NCBI RefSeq assembly: GCF_017743935.1 | Contig: NZ_JAGHRE010000002.1 | Span: 484,452-548,451, forward strand | DNA: 64,000 nucleotides | Reading direction: 5' to 3' | DNA from: Tropicibacter sp. R16_0 | GTDB taxonomy: Bacteria; Pseudomonadota; Alphaproteobacteria; Rhodobacterales; Rhodobacteraceae | In this document: positions 26,048 to 34,920 of the stretch, piece by piece | Position numbering within the stretch: the first letter of the stretch is position 1 | How the letters are laid out: each line of letters begins with the position of its first letter | Translations under genes and position numbers: made by a program | The notes under the pieces: generated by a model | Database searches by the model: none | Told to the model about the DNA's origin: nothing | What the model saw: only the letters and a program-made list of their open reading frames with translations

Positions 26048-28081
26048 TCAGCCTTGCTGGTCCTGTTTGGGCCCCACCGTCCATTCGACCGGGATGGAGA
26101 TTCCGCCCTGCCCCATCCGTGTATGTGCTTGCTCATCGGCCAACTCAAATGGCGTCTTATGGACTGCCTGTGCAAGCCACTCACGGGCACTGTGTTGGCA
26201 ATCTCCAATATGATCGGATGCAAGTCGCGCGACACGAGGCGCCGCCACACTTGTCCCGTTGAGACGTACGTAGGACCCGCATCGAGAGCCTGCGCTGAGC
26301 ACGCCCCACGTGACCACGGATTGGTCCGCTTTAGCTGCGGCATCCGGACCTTCGCGAAATGGCCTTGGCGACTTTGGCGTTTCCGTAAGCGGGCCTGCTG
26401 CCGAATAGTCCGAAAGCTGATGGCTTTGTTGGGTGTAGGCCGCGACGACCATGGGAGAGCTGCCATCGGCAAATCCACTCAACGTTCCCGATCGTCGCAC
26501 CGGGCAAGTATCGTCCGGGGGATCAACTGGCAAAGGCCTGCCAAAGGGACCAAAGCGCTGATAGTCCCCGTTATCAAAATACGACTGACGCCCCCCGGGC
26601 CGATAGCCCGGCAGGGTCTGATCGCGACGTATCCAGACCTCGACCTTCTGATCTGGTGAAAGTTCGCGTTGTCTTGCAGTGATTTTCCAACGGCCGGACG
26701 GCGCAAGAGCACGATCCCCGGACAAGCTGGCCGTTGGCTCGATTGCCAATGTGATAACCCCGCGCGCTGTTGGGGCCGGTTCATAGGTGTAAAGCAGTGT
26801 CGCGACCACTTGGCCCTTGCCGTCGCGCAGAGTTTGCTTTTGCCCCTTTTTCGCGTCGACGGTCGCGCTTTCAGGTCCAAAAGGCGGTGTCACGGTGATG
26901 GACACAAAGTCCCGAGGCGTCTTGGCCTTGGTATACGGCATCCAAAACTCGACATGGCTGGCCGTCTTGTCGTCTGGCAACACCTGCAGAGACAGTTCAA
27001 TCTCGCTGCGGTCCGCTTCCGCGAAGCTGATGACCCCATGAGACCTGGCCAGATTGCCATTCCCCGCAGGCAAGGTCATCCAACGTTTTTGTCGGGGATC
27101 GGCGGCCAGAAACTGCTCGAACAGCCGCGATACTTCATCCGTTCCGTCGTGCGGGCCAGAGAAGTTGCCGTAAGAGAAATTGAGGACAAAGGGCACCGGT
27201 TGCCCCCCGCACTGAAAGCGCGATGCGCGCTTGCTCAACATCTGAAGGGCAAGGCACAGTGACGGCAGCAAGCTGATGCCCGAGGTGTCTTCGACCACAC
27301 GTGGCGGCAGCACCGCGCAGATGATCGGCCGCGAGGTGACGTCGGCGACCGGCGCATATCCGGTGCTGAGCCCCATCACATGGGTCCCGTGCGACCGTTG
27401 CAAAGACAGCGGTGAGAACTTGCCCGCACCAAGATCGATCTGCCCGGTTTCCGTGTAGAACTGTTCCTCATCCAGCAAGCCGGACCACGTCAGCGCCTGC
27501 AACAGGCTGTCGATCTGGCGCGCGTCCCAGGCACGCCCTTGCGAGGTATGGGCATCCCTCAGGTCCGGCGGCGTAGGAAGGATCGCGCAATAATCCACGC
27601 GCGTTGATCCATTGCCTTTTCGAAACAACTCATGCGCGATGCCCAGTCCATCGTCGATCATGCCGGTGACCACGGTATCGGCTGCGACCTCGACAATGGA
27701 AGCGGTTTGCGGTTGGGCATCGGCGTTCAGCCAGTCGGCAGGCGTCACAAGACCCAAATGAACGTTGACGACACCATAGCCGTTTCCGCGCCGGTTCAGG
27801 GCCTCGACCAGCGCGCGGCGCGCAAATATGGCCACGAACTGCCGTTCAGGTCGCGCCGCGCGGTCGTCGGCGTCATAGGCCGCAGGCACCAACAAGTCCT
27901 GCGGGAAATCCTGCGCGACGGCCTGTTCGAATTGGGTGATGCTGGTCTGGTCCAACTCGATCATGGCAGACCACCACGCAGTGTCCGGCACTGATGGCAC
28001 ACCATAGGTCAGCCGCGTAAAGGTCAAGGCGTCAATGGGCGCAGGGCCGTCCGCTGCTTCGGGTATCCATTCATATGTCAT
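26048..28081 (-). CDS. S8-family serine peptidase (subtilase), no signal peptide
   Basis: A 677-residue protein with a complete subtilisin triad: Asp143 (MIDDGLGIAHELF), His231 (RSHGTHVMGLSTG) and Ser611 (NGTSVAAPRVARL), plus an oxyanion-type Asn in PAGNGN. The N-terminal 130 residues and a long insert between His and Ser (about 250 residues, including a beta-rich KVEVWIRRDQTLPGYRPGG region) are not standard. No signal peptide or prodomain is evident, so it is either cytoplasmic or exported by a non-Sec route. It ends a four-gene leftward operon after an unknown protein, a CadC-like regulator and a haloperoxidase-like enzyme (12-base gap). Confidence 0.85.
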   Translation of the reverse strand: MTYEWIPEAADGPAPIDALTFTRLTYGVPSVPDTAWWSAMIELDQTSITQFEQAVAQDFPQDLLVPAAYDADDRAARPERQFVAIFARRALVEALNRRGNGYGVVNVHLGLVTPADWLNADAQPQTASIVEVAADTVVTGMIDDGLGIAHELFRKGNGSTRVDYCAILPTPPDLRDAHTSQGRAWDARQIDSLLQALTWSGLLDEEQFYTETGQIDLGAGKFSPLSLQRSHGTHVMGLSTGYAPVADVTSRPIICAVLPPRVVEDTSGISLLPSLCLALQMLSKRASRFQCGGQPVPFVLNFSYGNFSGPHDGTDEVSRLFEQFLAADPRQKRWMTLPAGNGNLARSHGVISFAEADRSEIELSLQVLPDDKTASHVEFWMPYTKAKTPRDFVSITVTPPFGPESATVDAKKGQKQTLRDGKGQVVATLLYTYEPAPTARGVITLAIEPTASLSGDRALAPSGRWKITARQRELSPDQKVEVWIRRDQTLPGYRPGGRQSYFDNGDYQRFGPFGRPLPVDPPDDTCPVRRSGTLSGFADGSSPMVVAAYTQQSHQLSDYSAAGPLTETPKSPRPFREGPDAAAKADQSVVTWGVLSAGSRCGSYVRLNGTSVAAPRVARLASDHIGDCQHSAREWLAQAVHKTPFELADEQAHTRMGQGGISIPVEWTVGPKQDQQG

Positions 28082-28092
28082 CAGGACACCCC

Positions 28093-29286
28093 TTACGAAT
28101 TGGGATCAAAATCGACCCACTCCTCTTGCGCCTTGTCCCACAGCCAGGCCAGCGCCGGGGCCTTGCCGCCCTCGGGCCTGCGTTGTTTCGACTTGGCCCA
28201 AACACCATCAGGGCCCTCGGTCTCGCCCCTTTGGTGATCGTTGGCGGCCACATACAAGCCATGCCAGTCAAAATCGCTGGAGGGGCTGTAGCACAAGCCG
28301 TTGAACTTGGACGTGGTCCAGCCTCCGCCCGTGCACTGCCCGTGAACAAACTCGGCCAGTGTCAGACCCAGAACCGCCCCAGCGGCGCTGTCCACGGGGA
28401 AATGCACACCGGCGACCGTACGATTGACGGCGATGCGCGACGCCAGGCGCATCAGCATCTCACCCCAATGCCCCCCCGCTTCGTACTGCGGCGTGCCGGA
28501 ATGCAGCATTAGCTTCCAGATCAAGCGAGCCGTGACAAAAGCCTCGGTCGCATGGCCGCTTGGCAACGATCCATGAGTCGGGGTCTGGATCATCGGCTGC
28601 ACTTGGGGGGACAGTTCGATCGGGCGTTTCACGGCCAACGCATATTTCATCTGCTGTTCGCAGTAGTTGGTGAACCGCAATGCCGTTGCCAACAGTTCCA
28701 ACGTGTAAGGCGTGCGCGCCGGATCGATAAAGGAAATGGTTTGGTAGAACGGGATCGGAGCAGAGATCTGCGACAGGATTTCAGCCCCGCGATCCTGTCG
28801 AATATCGGCATAGCCCGTCAGAAAACCCAACTGTTTTTCGAAAACCTCCTGACGCGGGGCCGTCATCTGGACCATCTCGCGGTATTTGAAATTTGGGCGG
28901 GGGGCGTCGTGATCGCCACCAACACGGCGCCACAGAGTTGCTGTTGCGGTCTCGTCCACCGTCACCGACATCTCGACCTTCGAATTGAGCTCAAACGCAA
29001 AGATCGCCGCCCGTACCTCGCGCGACAGACGCTTGAGGTTTTGCACATCATTTGGAACGCCCGGACGCGCGGCAGGCAGGTGTTCCAGCGGGGCACCAAC
29101 GATGCCATCACGGGTCGTCACCAACGCTTCGGCCGCGACCGGGCTTTCGGGCAAACCATACGCACCATAGGCACCATACGCCCCATAAGCGCCGTATGCA
29201 CCGTAAGCCCCGCTGTATCCATAGGCCCCGTATGCGCCATAGGCTCCATATGCCCCCTGAGGGGTTCCGAAAAATTCCGCGGTCAT
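28093..29286 (-). CDS. Vanadium-dependent haloperoxidase-like PAP2 enzyme with Ala-Tyr-Gly repeat tail
   Basis: A 397-residue protein. Residues 12-44 are a nearly perfect AYG repeat (four units, a YSG break, six units). The C-terminal half carries the full vanadate/phosphate-binding set of the PAP2/vanadium haloperoxidase superfamily: Lys214-x6-Arg221-Pro222, PSGH at 242-245, and Arg289-x5-His295-x3-Asp299. The all-helical region before it (from about 80) and the motif spacing favour the haloperoxidase branch over membrane phosphatases; no membrane helices are visible. A haloperoxidase would oxidise halides with peroxide; acid phosphatase activity is the alternative. No signal peptide. Confidence 0.8.
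   Translation of the reverse strand: MTAEFFGTPQGAYGAYGAYGAYGYSGAYGAYGAYGAYGAYGAYGLPESPVAAEALVTTRDGIVGAPLEHLPAARPGVPNDVQNLKRLSREVRAAIFAFELNSKVEMSVTVDETATATLWRRVGGDHDAPRPNFKYREMVQMTAPRQEVFEKQLGFLTGYADIRQDRGAEILSQISAPIPFYQTISFIDPARTPYTLELLATALRFTNYCEQQMKYALAVKRPIELSPQVQPMIQTPTHGSLPSGHATEAFVTARLIWKLMLHSGTPQYEAGGHWGEMLMRLASRIAVNRTVAGVHFPVDSAAGAVLGLTLAEFVHGQCTGGGWTTSKFNGLCYSPSSDFDWHGLYVAANDHQRGETEGPDGVWAKSKQRRPEGGKAPALAWLWDKAQEEWVDFDPNS
29155..29253 (-). repeat. Nine-base tandem repeat coding for (Ala-Tyr-Gly)n
   Basis: Eleven consecutive 9-base units encode AYG repeats with one YSG variant at the N-terminus of the haloperoxidase-like protein. Third codon positions differ between units, so the repeat is kept at the protein level rather than being a fresh slippage expansion. 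Confidence 0.85.
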
Positions 29287-29304
29287 GTGAGACCTCCCTT
29301 ATTG

Positions 29305-31296
29305 TCAATCGGGGACGCCGGCCTCTCGCAGGGCTTGCGCAAACAGGCGTCCAGTTCTGAAATCAGCACTGGGTGATGATTTGAGCCACGAATTGACCCG
29401 CAATCCGGGTTGCAGGCGCATGAGTTCTGCGGCCGTGTCGCGAGCGGCCTGATGTTTTCCTGACATTTGTTGCGCGGCGGCCAGCATGCGCAGCGTCGAC
29501 AGATGGGTTCGGTTCAAGCGCAACGACGCCCGGGCATAGTGTTCGGCTTTCTCGAAATCTCCGGGCGTGAACCAGGCACCAGCAGCCATGGCCAGGTAAA
29601 AGAACCGGTGTGGGTCCAGAGGTGACAGGCGCAGCGCCAGTTCGGTGTCGCGCACCCCCTCCTCGCCTCTGTCCTGGAACGCAAGCAGCATGCCCCGCAA
29701 CGCCCGGGCATTAGGATCGCTCGGGTTGTTCTCAAGCGCCCGGTCGTATCGATCTTCGGCCTCATCGAACCTGTGGGTCAGATTGGTCAACACATGCCCT
29801 TCGCAGGCCAAGGCAAGCACGTTTTCGGGATCGGCGTCCAAGGCCCGGCCCGTGCACCCCAAAGCCGCTTGCGCGTCCTTGGCGGGATCATCCGACCACC
29901 CCTGAACAACACGCAAAAGATGCCACCGCGCTGTCCACGCCAAGGGTACGGGATGATTTGGGGCGCGATCTGCCAATGTATCCAGCAACTTGCGGGCTTT
30001 GGTAAACTCATGCGGGGACAAGCGATGCATCAGCCCGACAGCCGCAAGCATAAGGGAATAATTCTGCAAATCCCCCAGGGGTTTGATGCTCGCACGCCGG
30101 ATTTCATTGATCAGGATGGCCCGCCGGATCTTGGCCACGATCTCATGCGCGGGCTCGAATTCTCCCAACAGGTCGGAAATCGACACCTCTAGGCGATAGG
30201 ACCACAGCATTCGGCGGCTCGAAACCTCGGCGAACTCCAGATTCAGCTGCATCTTGTCGTCACGGCGGATGAAGAACCCCGACAACACGAACTCGGCCTT
30301 CAGAAAGCGCCCAACGTCATCCATGTTCGGCTTCCCGCGAGAGAAGGCAGCGGTGGACAGCCGGGAGATCACGTTGATCTCCTCGGCGGCGCTCAGCGTG
30401 CCGGACACTAGGTCGGCAAAGACTGTCCCAAGGATGTCCGGTTCGTTCCCCTGGATGTTCTGAAGGGGCAGAACCGCAACCGCCGGAAGCAAAGCCTGCC
30501 CGCCAAAATCAGGTTCGATTGCTTGATCCAACCCGTCCGGCGCCAGCCTGAAGGCGCGATGCGACGCTTTCTCGTTGAAATGACCCAGGTCTTCGAACGA
30601 CAGCGCCGGATGCTGATAAGCAAGCTCACGAACCTCGACACTGGCCACGACCTCTCCGGAACCGGCGGCGTCCAACAGACTGTCAAAGGGTTCCCCCGGA
30701 ACCGTCAACGCGATGACCGCGCCATGTCGCCTGGCCCATTGCCCAGATGCTGCGGCTGCTTGGGCGATATTCGCAAAGCGGATCTGTTTGACAGACATCT
30801 GGCCGGTCCCAGCGGGCACAATGATGGCCTGGTTCCGAAGCTCTGGAGATTGGATCCGTTCCCAGTTCTGAACGCTTGCGATCACCCCTTGGCCGGGTTG
30901 AGCACCAAGGCTGTCCGTTCCCAGAGCGGGCACACTGGCTTCACGGCTGGTTTCCCCTGTCGGAATGACCTCTCCGTTCAGAACAAAACCGCGTTTGGGC
31001 AACGTTCTGAGAACTTTGCGGTCCTTGTCTTCCAAAGCCCGCCTGAGATCAGAAATACACTGTGTCAGACTGTCGTCCGTCACGGCCAGGCCGCGCCAAA
31101 CGTGGGTGATCAGCTCGTCACGCGTGACCAACAGCCCCAATCGCTGTGTCAGATAGTGCAACACCTTGGAAGACTGGGCTCGCAAATAGATCGGCGTACC
31201 ATCTTGGTGATACAGCTGATCATGCTCGGGAACGTAGACCATTTCCCCGAGTAGAATCCGTTCAACTCGTACATCGTTAACACTCACACAGAGCAT
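29305..31296 (-). CDS. CadC-like winged-helix regulator with TolB-like and TPR regions
   Basis: About 663 residues. An OmpR/PhoB-type winged helix lies near the N-terminus (SSKVLHYLTQRLGLLVTRDE, then SLTQCISDLRRALEDKDRKV and LPKRGFVL) without a receiver domain, as in CadC/HilA. The centre holds VAVLPLQNIQGNEPDILGTV, a TolB-like/FlgO-like segment common in this group, and the C-terminal third is TPR repeats (ALENNPSDPNARALRGMLLA). No membrane helix is obvious. Start 31296 is preferred because sequence upstream to 31494 is AT-rich and promoter-like; the longer reading would overlap the preceding stop by ATGA. Likely controls this cluster. Confidence 0.78.
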   Translation of the reverse strand: MLCVSVNDVRVERILLGEMVYVPEHDQLYHQDGTPIYLRAQSSKVLHYLTQRLGLLVTRDELITHVWRGLAVTDDSLTQCISDLRRALEDKDRKVLRTLPKRGFVLNGEVIPTGETSREASVPALGTDSLGAQPGQGVIASVQNWERIQSPELRNQAIIVPAGTGQMSVKQIRFANIAQAAAASGQWARRHGAVIALTVPGEPFDSLLDAAGSGEVVASVEVRELAYQHPALSFEDLGHFNEKASHRAFRLAPDGLDQAIEPDFGGQALLPAVAVLPLQNIQGNEPDILGTVFADLVSGTLSAAEEINVISRLSTAAFSRGKPNMDDVGRFLKAEFVLSGFFIRRDDKMQLNLEFAEVSSRRMLWSYRLEVSISDLLGEFEPAHEIVAKIRRAILINEIRRASIKPLGDLQNYSLMLAAVGLMHRLSPHEFTKARKLLDTLADRAPNHPVPLAWTARWHLLRVVQGWSDDPAKDAQAALGCTGRALDADPENVLALACEGHVLTNLTHRFDEAEDRYDRALENNPSDPNARALRGMLLAFQDRGEEGVRDTELALRLSPLDPHRFFYLAMAAGAWFTPGDFEKAEHYARASLRLNRTHLSTLRMLAAAQQMSGKHQAARDTAAELMRLQPGLRVNSWLKSSPSADFRTGRLFAQALREAGVPD

Positions 31297-31490
31297 CCCC
31301 CCGGGGTTGGCAGCCCTTCCTTTATACCTAAGATTGAACAATGCATGACTTTGATCAACATTAAAGTTAGCAATGCCAACGGGGCGGTCGTTCAATGTGG
31401 GCGTCTGACCCGTTATGTTTGCACAAGTTTCAGCGCTTGCGGGAGGGACCCCATATGGGTTCAGCGACGCAGGGCGCAGGCTTTCAGCGA

Positions 31491-32138
31491 TCATGACGGG
31501 ACTTCCTGAACAAAGATCGCCGGAGCCGAAGCGCGCAAGCAGGTCAAATGCTGCATCGCCATGACCTGGCCCGTGCGCTCGGATTCCGCAGTAATCACAA
31601 GGTCACGCGCGCCGATCAGAAAATGAGGGGGCAGAAAAGGCGCATGCACCTGAACCCCCATGACGTTCGGGGCTCCGAAGGCAGAGGAGATCAGCTCTCC
31701 TTCATCGCCAAGTCGAAACTCGGAAATGCTGTGGTTCGTGACGGGCGTAACGTTCAATCCAACGATGTTTCGCAGTGGCTCGAGATGGGCAAACAACGAG
31801 GATTCTAGAAAGGGCGCAGGCCCCGTCACACCGGGTATGCGGTGGTTTCTGGCGATGCCAAAGGTCGGGTAAGGCGCAACTTGCGTGCAATACATCCAAT
31901 GGGTTTGGGTTTGCTCATTTGCCTGATTTCTCCCAACCCCGATGTAGGTGGCCCCAACGCTCAGCTCGCCGGTCATGCGGGCATCGTGAACCTCCAGCGC
32001 TTCATAGGCCATTGCCTGGAAGCCCCCGAAGGCATGCCTGCCCTCGGACGCCTCCAAACAAGGAAACACCTCAAGCGACACCGAGTTGAAATATGGGAAG
32101 ATCTGAATATCCGTCATTCTGACTATGCTCAGCTCCAT
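31491..32138 (-). CDS. Protein of unknown function, first gene of the subtilase/haloperoxidase operon
   Basis: About 215 residues, no signal peptide, no membrane segment, no motif I recognise. It has conserved-looking aromatic and glycine-rich stretches (HWMYCTQVAPYPTFGIARNH; FLPPHFLIGARDLVITAESE) suggesting a beta-rich globular fold. Start is uncertain: ATG 32138 is used, ATG 32117 and GTG 32150 are alternatives, none with a strong ribosome site. It is divergent from the 32481 gene and directly precedes the CadC-like regulator gene. Confidence 0.6.
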   Translation of the reverse strand: MELSIVRMTDIQIFPYFNSVSLEVFPCLEASEGRHAFGGFQAMAYEALEVHDARMTGELSVGATYIGVGRNQANEQTQTHWMYCTQVAPYPTFGIARNHRIPGVTGPAPFLESSLFAHLEPLRNIVGLNVTPVTNHSISEFRLGDEGELISSAFGAPNVMGVQVHAPFLPPHFLIGARDLVITAESERTGQVMAMQHLTCLRASAPAIFVQEVPS

Positions 32139-32480
32139 ACCGTTAAACACTTCGCTCGATATCGTGACACTCGTTAAGAAACAGTGCGATCGGCGGGCAA
32201 CTCAGAGGGGGCTTGCCGATCGCGGTTGCTGGGATGAATTGCCCACTTCGACTGTGGCTTTGATCCACTATGAAGTCCTGATTTCTTCCTGAAATCTTTC
32301 TGAAATTCCCCAGGAAATTTGCGCCGTTCCGCGCCAGAAAATGATCGCCAGGATTTCGGCTAGCTTTCGGGACTCCACTGCGGTCCTAGGCAACCCTTTA
32401 GGTGCAGCGAGACACTCCTGCCACTTCAACCAAGCAGCCTCGCCGCCACCCAAAATAGATTACTGACAAGGAGAAAGACC
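32139..32480. promoter_or_regulatory. Divergent intergenic region with inverted and direct repeats
   Basis: This 340-base region separates the two halves of the unknown cluster. It holds a perfect 9-bp inverted repeat GCGATCGGC (32186-32194) / GCCGATCGC (32215-32223) and tandem TTCCTGAAAT (32286-32295) / TTTCTGAAAT (32297-32306), an 11-base step that would place both on one DNA face. The tandem sites are plausible targets for the OmpR-type winged helix of the CadC-like regulator. No gene is apparent here. Confidence 0.45.
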
Positions 32481-32834
32481 ATGGCCAACGAATTCCACAG
32501 CTTCGACGACAAAGCCATTCAATCCGCTTTGGACGCCGCCCGCGCACATTTTGATGGCGTGGTGGATGCAAGTGCAGTCAACCCCGCAGATGACGGCCAT
32601 TTGGCGGTTGCAGGTGGCTGTATCTCGGTCACCGTGGAGAACGGCAAGGTTTGTCTGAACCTGCCCCTGGGCATCGGCAAATACTGTTTTCCGATCCCCA
32701 GCATCATTCCAAATGGCACCGCCGCCGAAGCCTGTCTGCATATCTGCACGACCTTCGGCATTCCCACCGGGGTCCGGGTGACGATCAGCGTCGCTGGCAA
32801 GGTCATCGTGACCAAAACCTTCGGCAAGTGCTGA
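32481..32834 (+). CDS. Small Cys-containing protein of unknown function
   Basis: A 117-residue protein preceded by an AAGGAGAAAGACC ribosome site. It is hydrophilic and acidic for about 45 residues, then becomes a Cys-containing, Ile/Val/Gly-rich beta-like region with six cysteines (GGCISV, KVCLNL, KYCFPI, EACLHIC, FGKC at the very C-terminus). Spacing suggests disulfides or metal binding. No signal peptide. It is the first gene rightward, divergent from the operon containing the subtilase and haloperoxidase, and its strong ribosome site suggests high expression. No family recognised. Confidence 0.7.
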   Translation: MANEFHSFDDKAIQSALDAARAHFDGVVDASAVNPADDGHLAVAGGCISVTVENGKVCLNLPLGIGKYCFPIPSIIPNGTAAEACLHICTTFGIPTGVRVTISVAGKVIVTKTFGKC

Positions 32835-32963
32835 CCCAAGGGATTTCAAGCTGACCCGGAAGTGAGCAACCGGTCAGATGCATTTCCACAAAGTCAAATA
32901 ACTGAACCGATCTACTCCGGCGCTGGTGTCCCACCAGTGTCGGAGGAATTCAGGAGATTTCCC

Positions 32964-34220
32964 ATGAACATGTACGCAGTGCCCGAAATTTCAGCAGGCC
33001 CAAACCAGCAATACTGGGACTTGGGGCTGAAGTGTTTCAATCAAGGCGACAATGCACAAACCGCCCTAAAGACGGTTTGGCGCAGACTTCCACCACCTGG
33101 CGACCTGAACCTCCTCGCCGCCATCGTCGGCAACCTTTATGGCGACACCTTCTGGAGCGACCAAAAGCTGCAGATGGATGCGGATCTGCTGGCGCAATAC
33201 ATGAACGCAGCAACCGGCATCAACCCGCCCGACTGTCAAAGAGCCGCCAACAATGCCTATCGTCTTTGGTATGGCATGCTGGTGCGGTGCAACACATCCA
33301 ATGACGGGCTGATCCCGAAAACCGGTTCATTCACGGCCAGCCCGGACGTGCTGATCAATGGGCTCACCACCCTGGACCCCTATGACATGATCACCAAGTG
33401 GGACCAGACGACTTGGGGCCCCCAACCCGGGCTGAAGAACAACACCTATGGTCGGGGTCAGAACAAGAACCTTCAGGTGCCGATCAAACAGGGCAAGATC
33501 AAGATCTACTTCACCTCAAACGGGTTCAACCAGCCGCCCGCCTCGTGGACCCAACTGTTCACCTATGACGGCAGCAAGCAAACGGCGGACCTGGTGAATA
33601 TCAACGACCAAAAGGCGATCCGCCCAGGCGAGCGCTCGGCCTGCGATACCTCATTTGGTTTCGAACCGCCTGGCGCGGGGCACTATTGCCTGATTGTCTG
33701 CGCTCAGACCGAGTATTTTTCGAATGACCCGGCATCGATCAGCGGGGCGAATTGGAACAACGGCAGTTCAGCCCATTGGATCACCTACAATGGTGCGGCC
33801 GGCTGGCACAACGTGAACGTCTCTCAAACCGGATACGAACCACTGACCTTTTACAACAACGACGATGCTCCGGCTCAATTCCGCTTTGTCGCGCGGTGCC
33901 GGAACGTACCCGAAGGGTCTGTCGTCGCGATGAAGGTAGGCGATCTGGGGTTCGAGCATTCAGCCAAGGTGACGGGCGAAGATCAGGAGATCTTTGCGGA
34001 CATCGAAGTCCCGGCAAACTATGAGGGAATACTGAACGTGGAATTCCCGGTCCTGCCCGCCCATGCGTCGATTTCATACTCTCTGATCTGGCGCGTCGCA
34101 GCAAACAGCGCGTCTGCCGAGGGCCTGTCGAAACTGGTACGCGACGGGTATGCAGCAGAAGTCGCAGACGAAATCCTGGTTGTTCTTGGCGACACCCATT
34201 TCGTTGGCGAACAAAGCTGA
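32964..34220 (+). CDS. Protein of unknown function, partner of the small Cys protein
   Basis: A 418-residue protein. ATG at 32964 is chosen because AGGAG sits seven bases upstream; GTG at 32862 would add 34 residues without a ribosome site. It is rich in Asn, Trp and Tyr, with segments like GAGHYCLIVCAQTEYFSNDP and EPLTFYNNDDAPAQFRFVAR that look like beta-sandwich domains. No signal peptide and no membrane helix. A small hairpin (CTGGTG/CACCAG, about 32925-32938) precedes it. A strong terminator follows at 34256. I do not recognise the family; it is probably co-transcribed with the 117-residue protein gene. Confidence 0.68.
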   Translation: MNMYAVPEISAGPNQQYWDLGLKCFNQGDNAQTALKTVWRRLPPPGDLNLLAAIVGNLYGDTFWSDQKLQMDADLLAQYMNAATGINPPDCQRAANNAYRLWYGMLVRCNTSNDGLIPKTGSFTASPDVLINGLTTLDPYDMITKWDQTTWGPQPGLKNNTYGRGQNKNLQVPIKQGKIKIYFTSNGFNQPPASWTQLFTYDGSKQTADLVNINDQKAIRPGERSACDTSFGFEPPGAGHYCLIVCAQTEYFSNDPASISGANWNNGSSAHWITYNGAAGWHNVNVSQTGYEPLTFYNNDDAPAQFRFVARCRNVPEGSVVAMKVGDLGFEHSAKVTGEDQEIFADIEVPANYEGILNVEFPVLPAHASISYSLIWRVAANSASAEGLSKLVRDGYAAEVADEILVVLGDTHFVGEQS

Positions 34221-34255
34221 CCCTGGATAGATCAGCTCTCACCCGACCAATCGAG

Positions 34256-34287
34256 TCACCGCCTGTATTCGGGCGGTGATTTACGTT
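34256..34287 (+). terminator. Rho-independent terminator
   Basis: Perfect 8-bp stem TCACCGCC (34256-34263) / GGCGGTGA (34272-34279) followed by TTTACGTTT. It closes the rightward two-gene unit of the unknown cluster. Confidence 0.7.
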
Positions 34288-34443
34288 TACAACCTTCTAA
34301 ACGTGGCCCCGGTTTCTTACCCATCATCTCCAATCGGAAGTTACGATGCACCCAAGGCCCTCACTGATCCAATCCCCCACATTTTGCCCGTCGGCGACGC
34401 GCCACCAGCGGGGCTTTGCGCAGATGTCACTTTTGGCCCGATC

Positions 34444-34920
34444 TCAAGGCGCACTGGTGACCAGGCGATACTTTCGGAACAGCGCGCCATCTAGTGTCAC
34501 CTCCGCCTCGAACTCTGCGCCCATGCGCGTCAGAGCCCCCAGATTCGTGCGGCTGGGAGGGAGCAAAAACGTGACGGATGGGATGCGCGCATCGTTGCGC
34601 GCGAACTCCAGCGCCTGTTTGGCAATCCTCGCCCCCAATCCAAAGGCCGACGGTTTCAGAACCAGGCCAAAGTCCCAGTCAGGCCCCTCGCGTTGAAAAC
34701 CGCCCCACCCCACGTAAACGCCATCCGAAAGGATGGCCCAGTGACCCAAGCCATCCTGCGTCCATCGGGCGTCTTTCATCGCCACAAATTCAGCCGCGCG
34801 CTGTGCATCCCAGGCGCCTTGGAGGAGCGGCATGTGATGGGCGAGTACCGGGTCGGACATATGCGCTGCAATATCCTCGACCGGAACCGTGGAAAGGCGC
34901 GAAAAGGTGATCATGGTCAT
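34444..34920 (-). CDS. GNAT-family N-acetyltransferase
   Basis: A 158-residue GNAT-like protein: GHWAILSDGVYVGWGGFQRE forms the central strands, and KPSAFGLGARIAKQALEFAR is the acetyl-CoA pyrophosphate-binding loop region (here GLGARIA in place of the usual Q/RxxGxG/A). Length and layout match RimJ/RimL-like enzymes acting on small molecules or protein N-termini. Its start overlaps the stop of the upstream NAD(P)-binding protein gene by ATGA. Substrate unknown. Confidence 0.75.
   Translation of the reverse strand: MTMITFSRLSTVPVEDIAAHMSDPVLAHHMPLLQGAWDAQRAAEFVAMKDARWTQDGLGHWAILSDGVYVGWGGFQREGPDWDFGLVLKPSAFGLGARIAKQALEFARNDARIPSVTFLLPPSRTNLGALTRMGAEFEAEVTLDGALFRKYRLVTSAP

Noticed and set aside
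25854..26084. 76-codon minus-strand gene or transposase remnant in the intergenic gap
   Set aside because: No motif, no ribosome site and no terminal inverted repeats could be seen.
29155..29253. CRISPR or recent microsatellite expansion
   Set aside because: The repeat is coding, keeps a 9-base period without spacers, and varies at third codon positions.
31297..31494. N-terminal extension of the CadC-like regulator to 31494
   Set aside because: The 66 extra residues are not protein-like and the DNA is AT-rich with promoter character, although the ATGA overlap with the upstream stop leaves some doubt.
32481..32834. Ribosomally made peptide (RiPP) precursor with the subtilase as leader peptidase
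   Set aside because: The protein is large for a precursor, lacks a clear leader/core boundary, and no modification enzyme of a known RiPP class is nearby.
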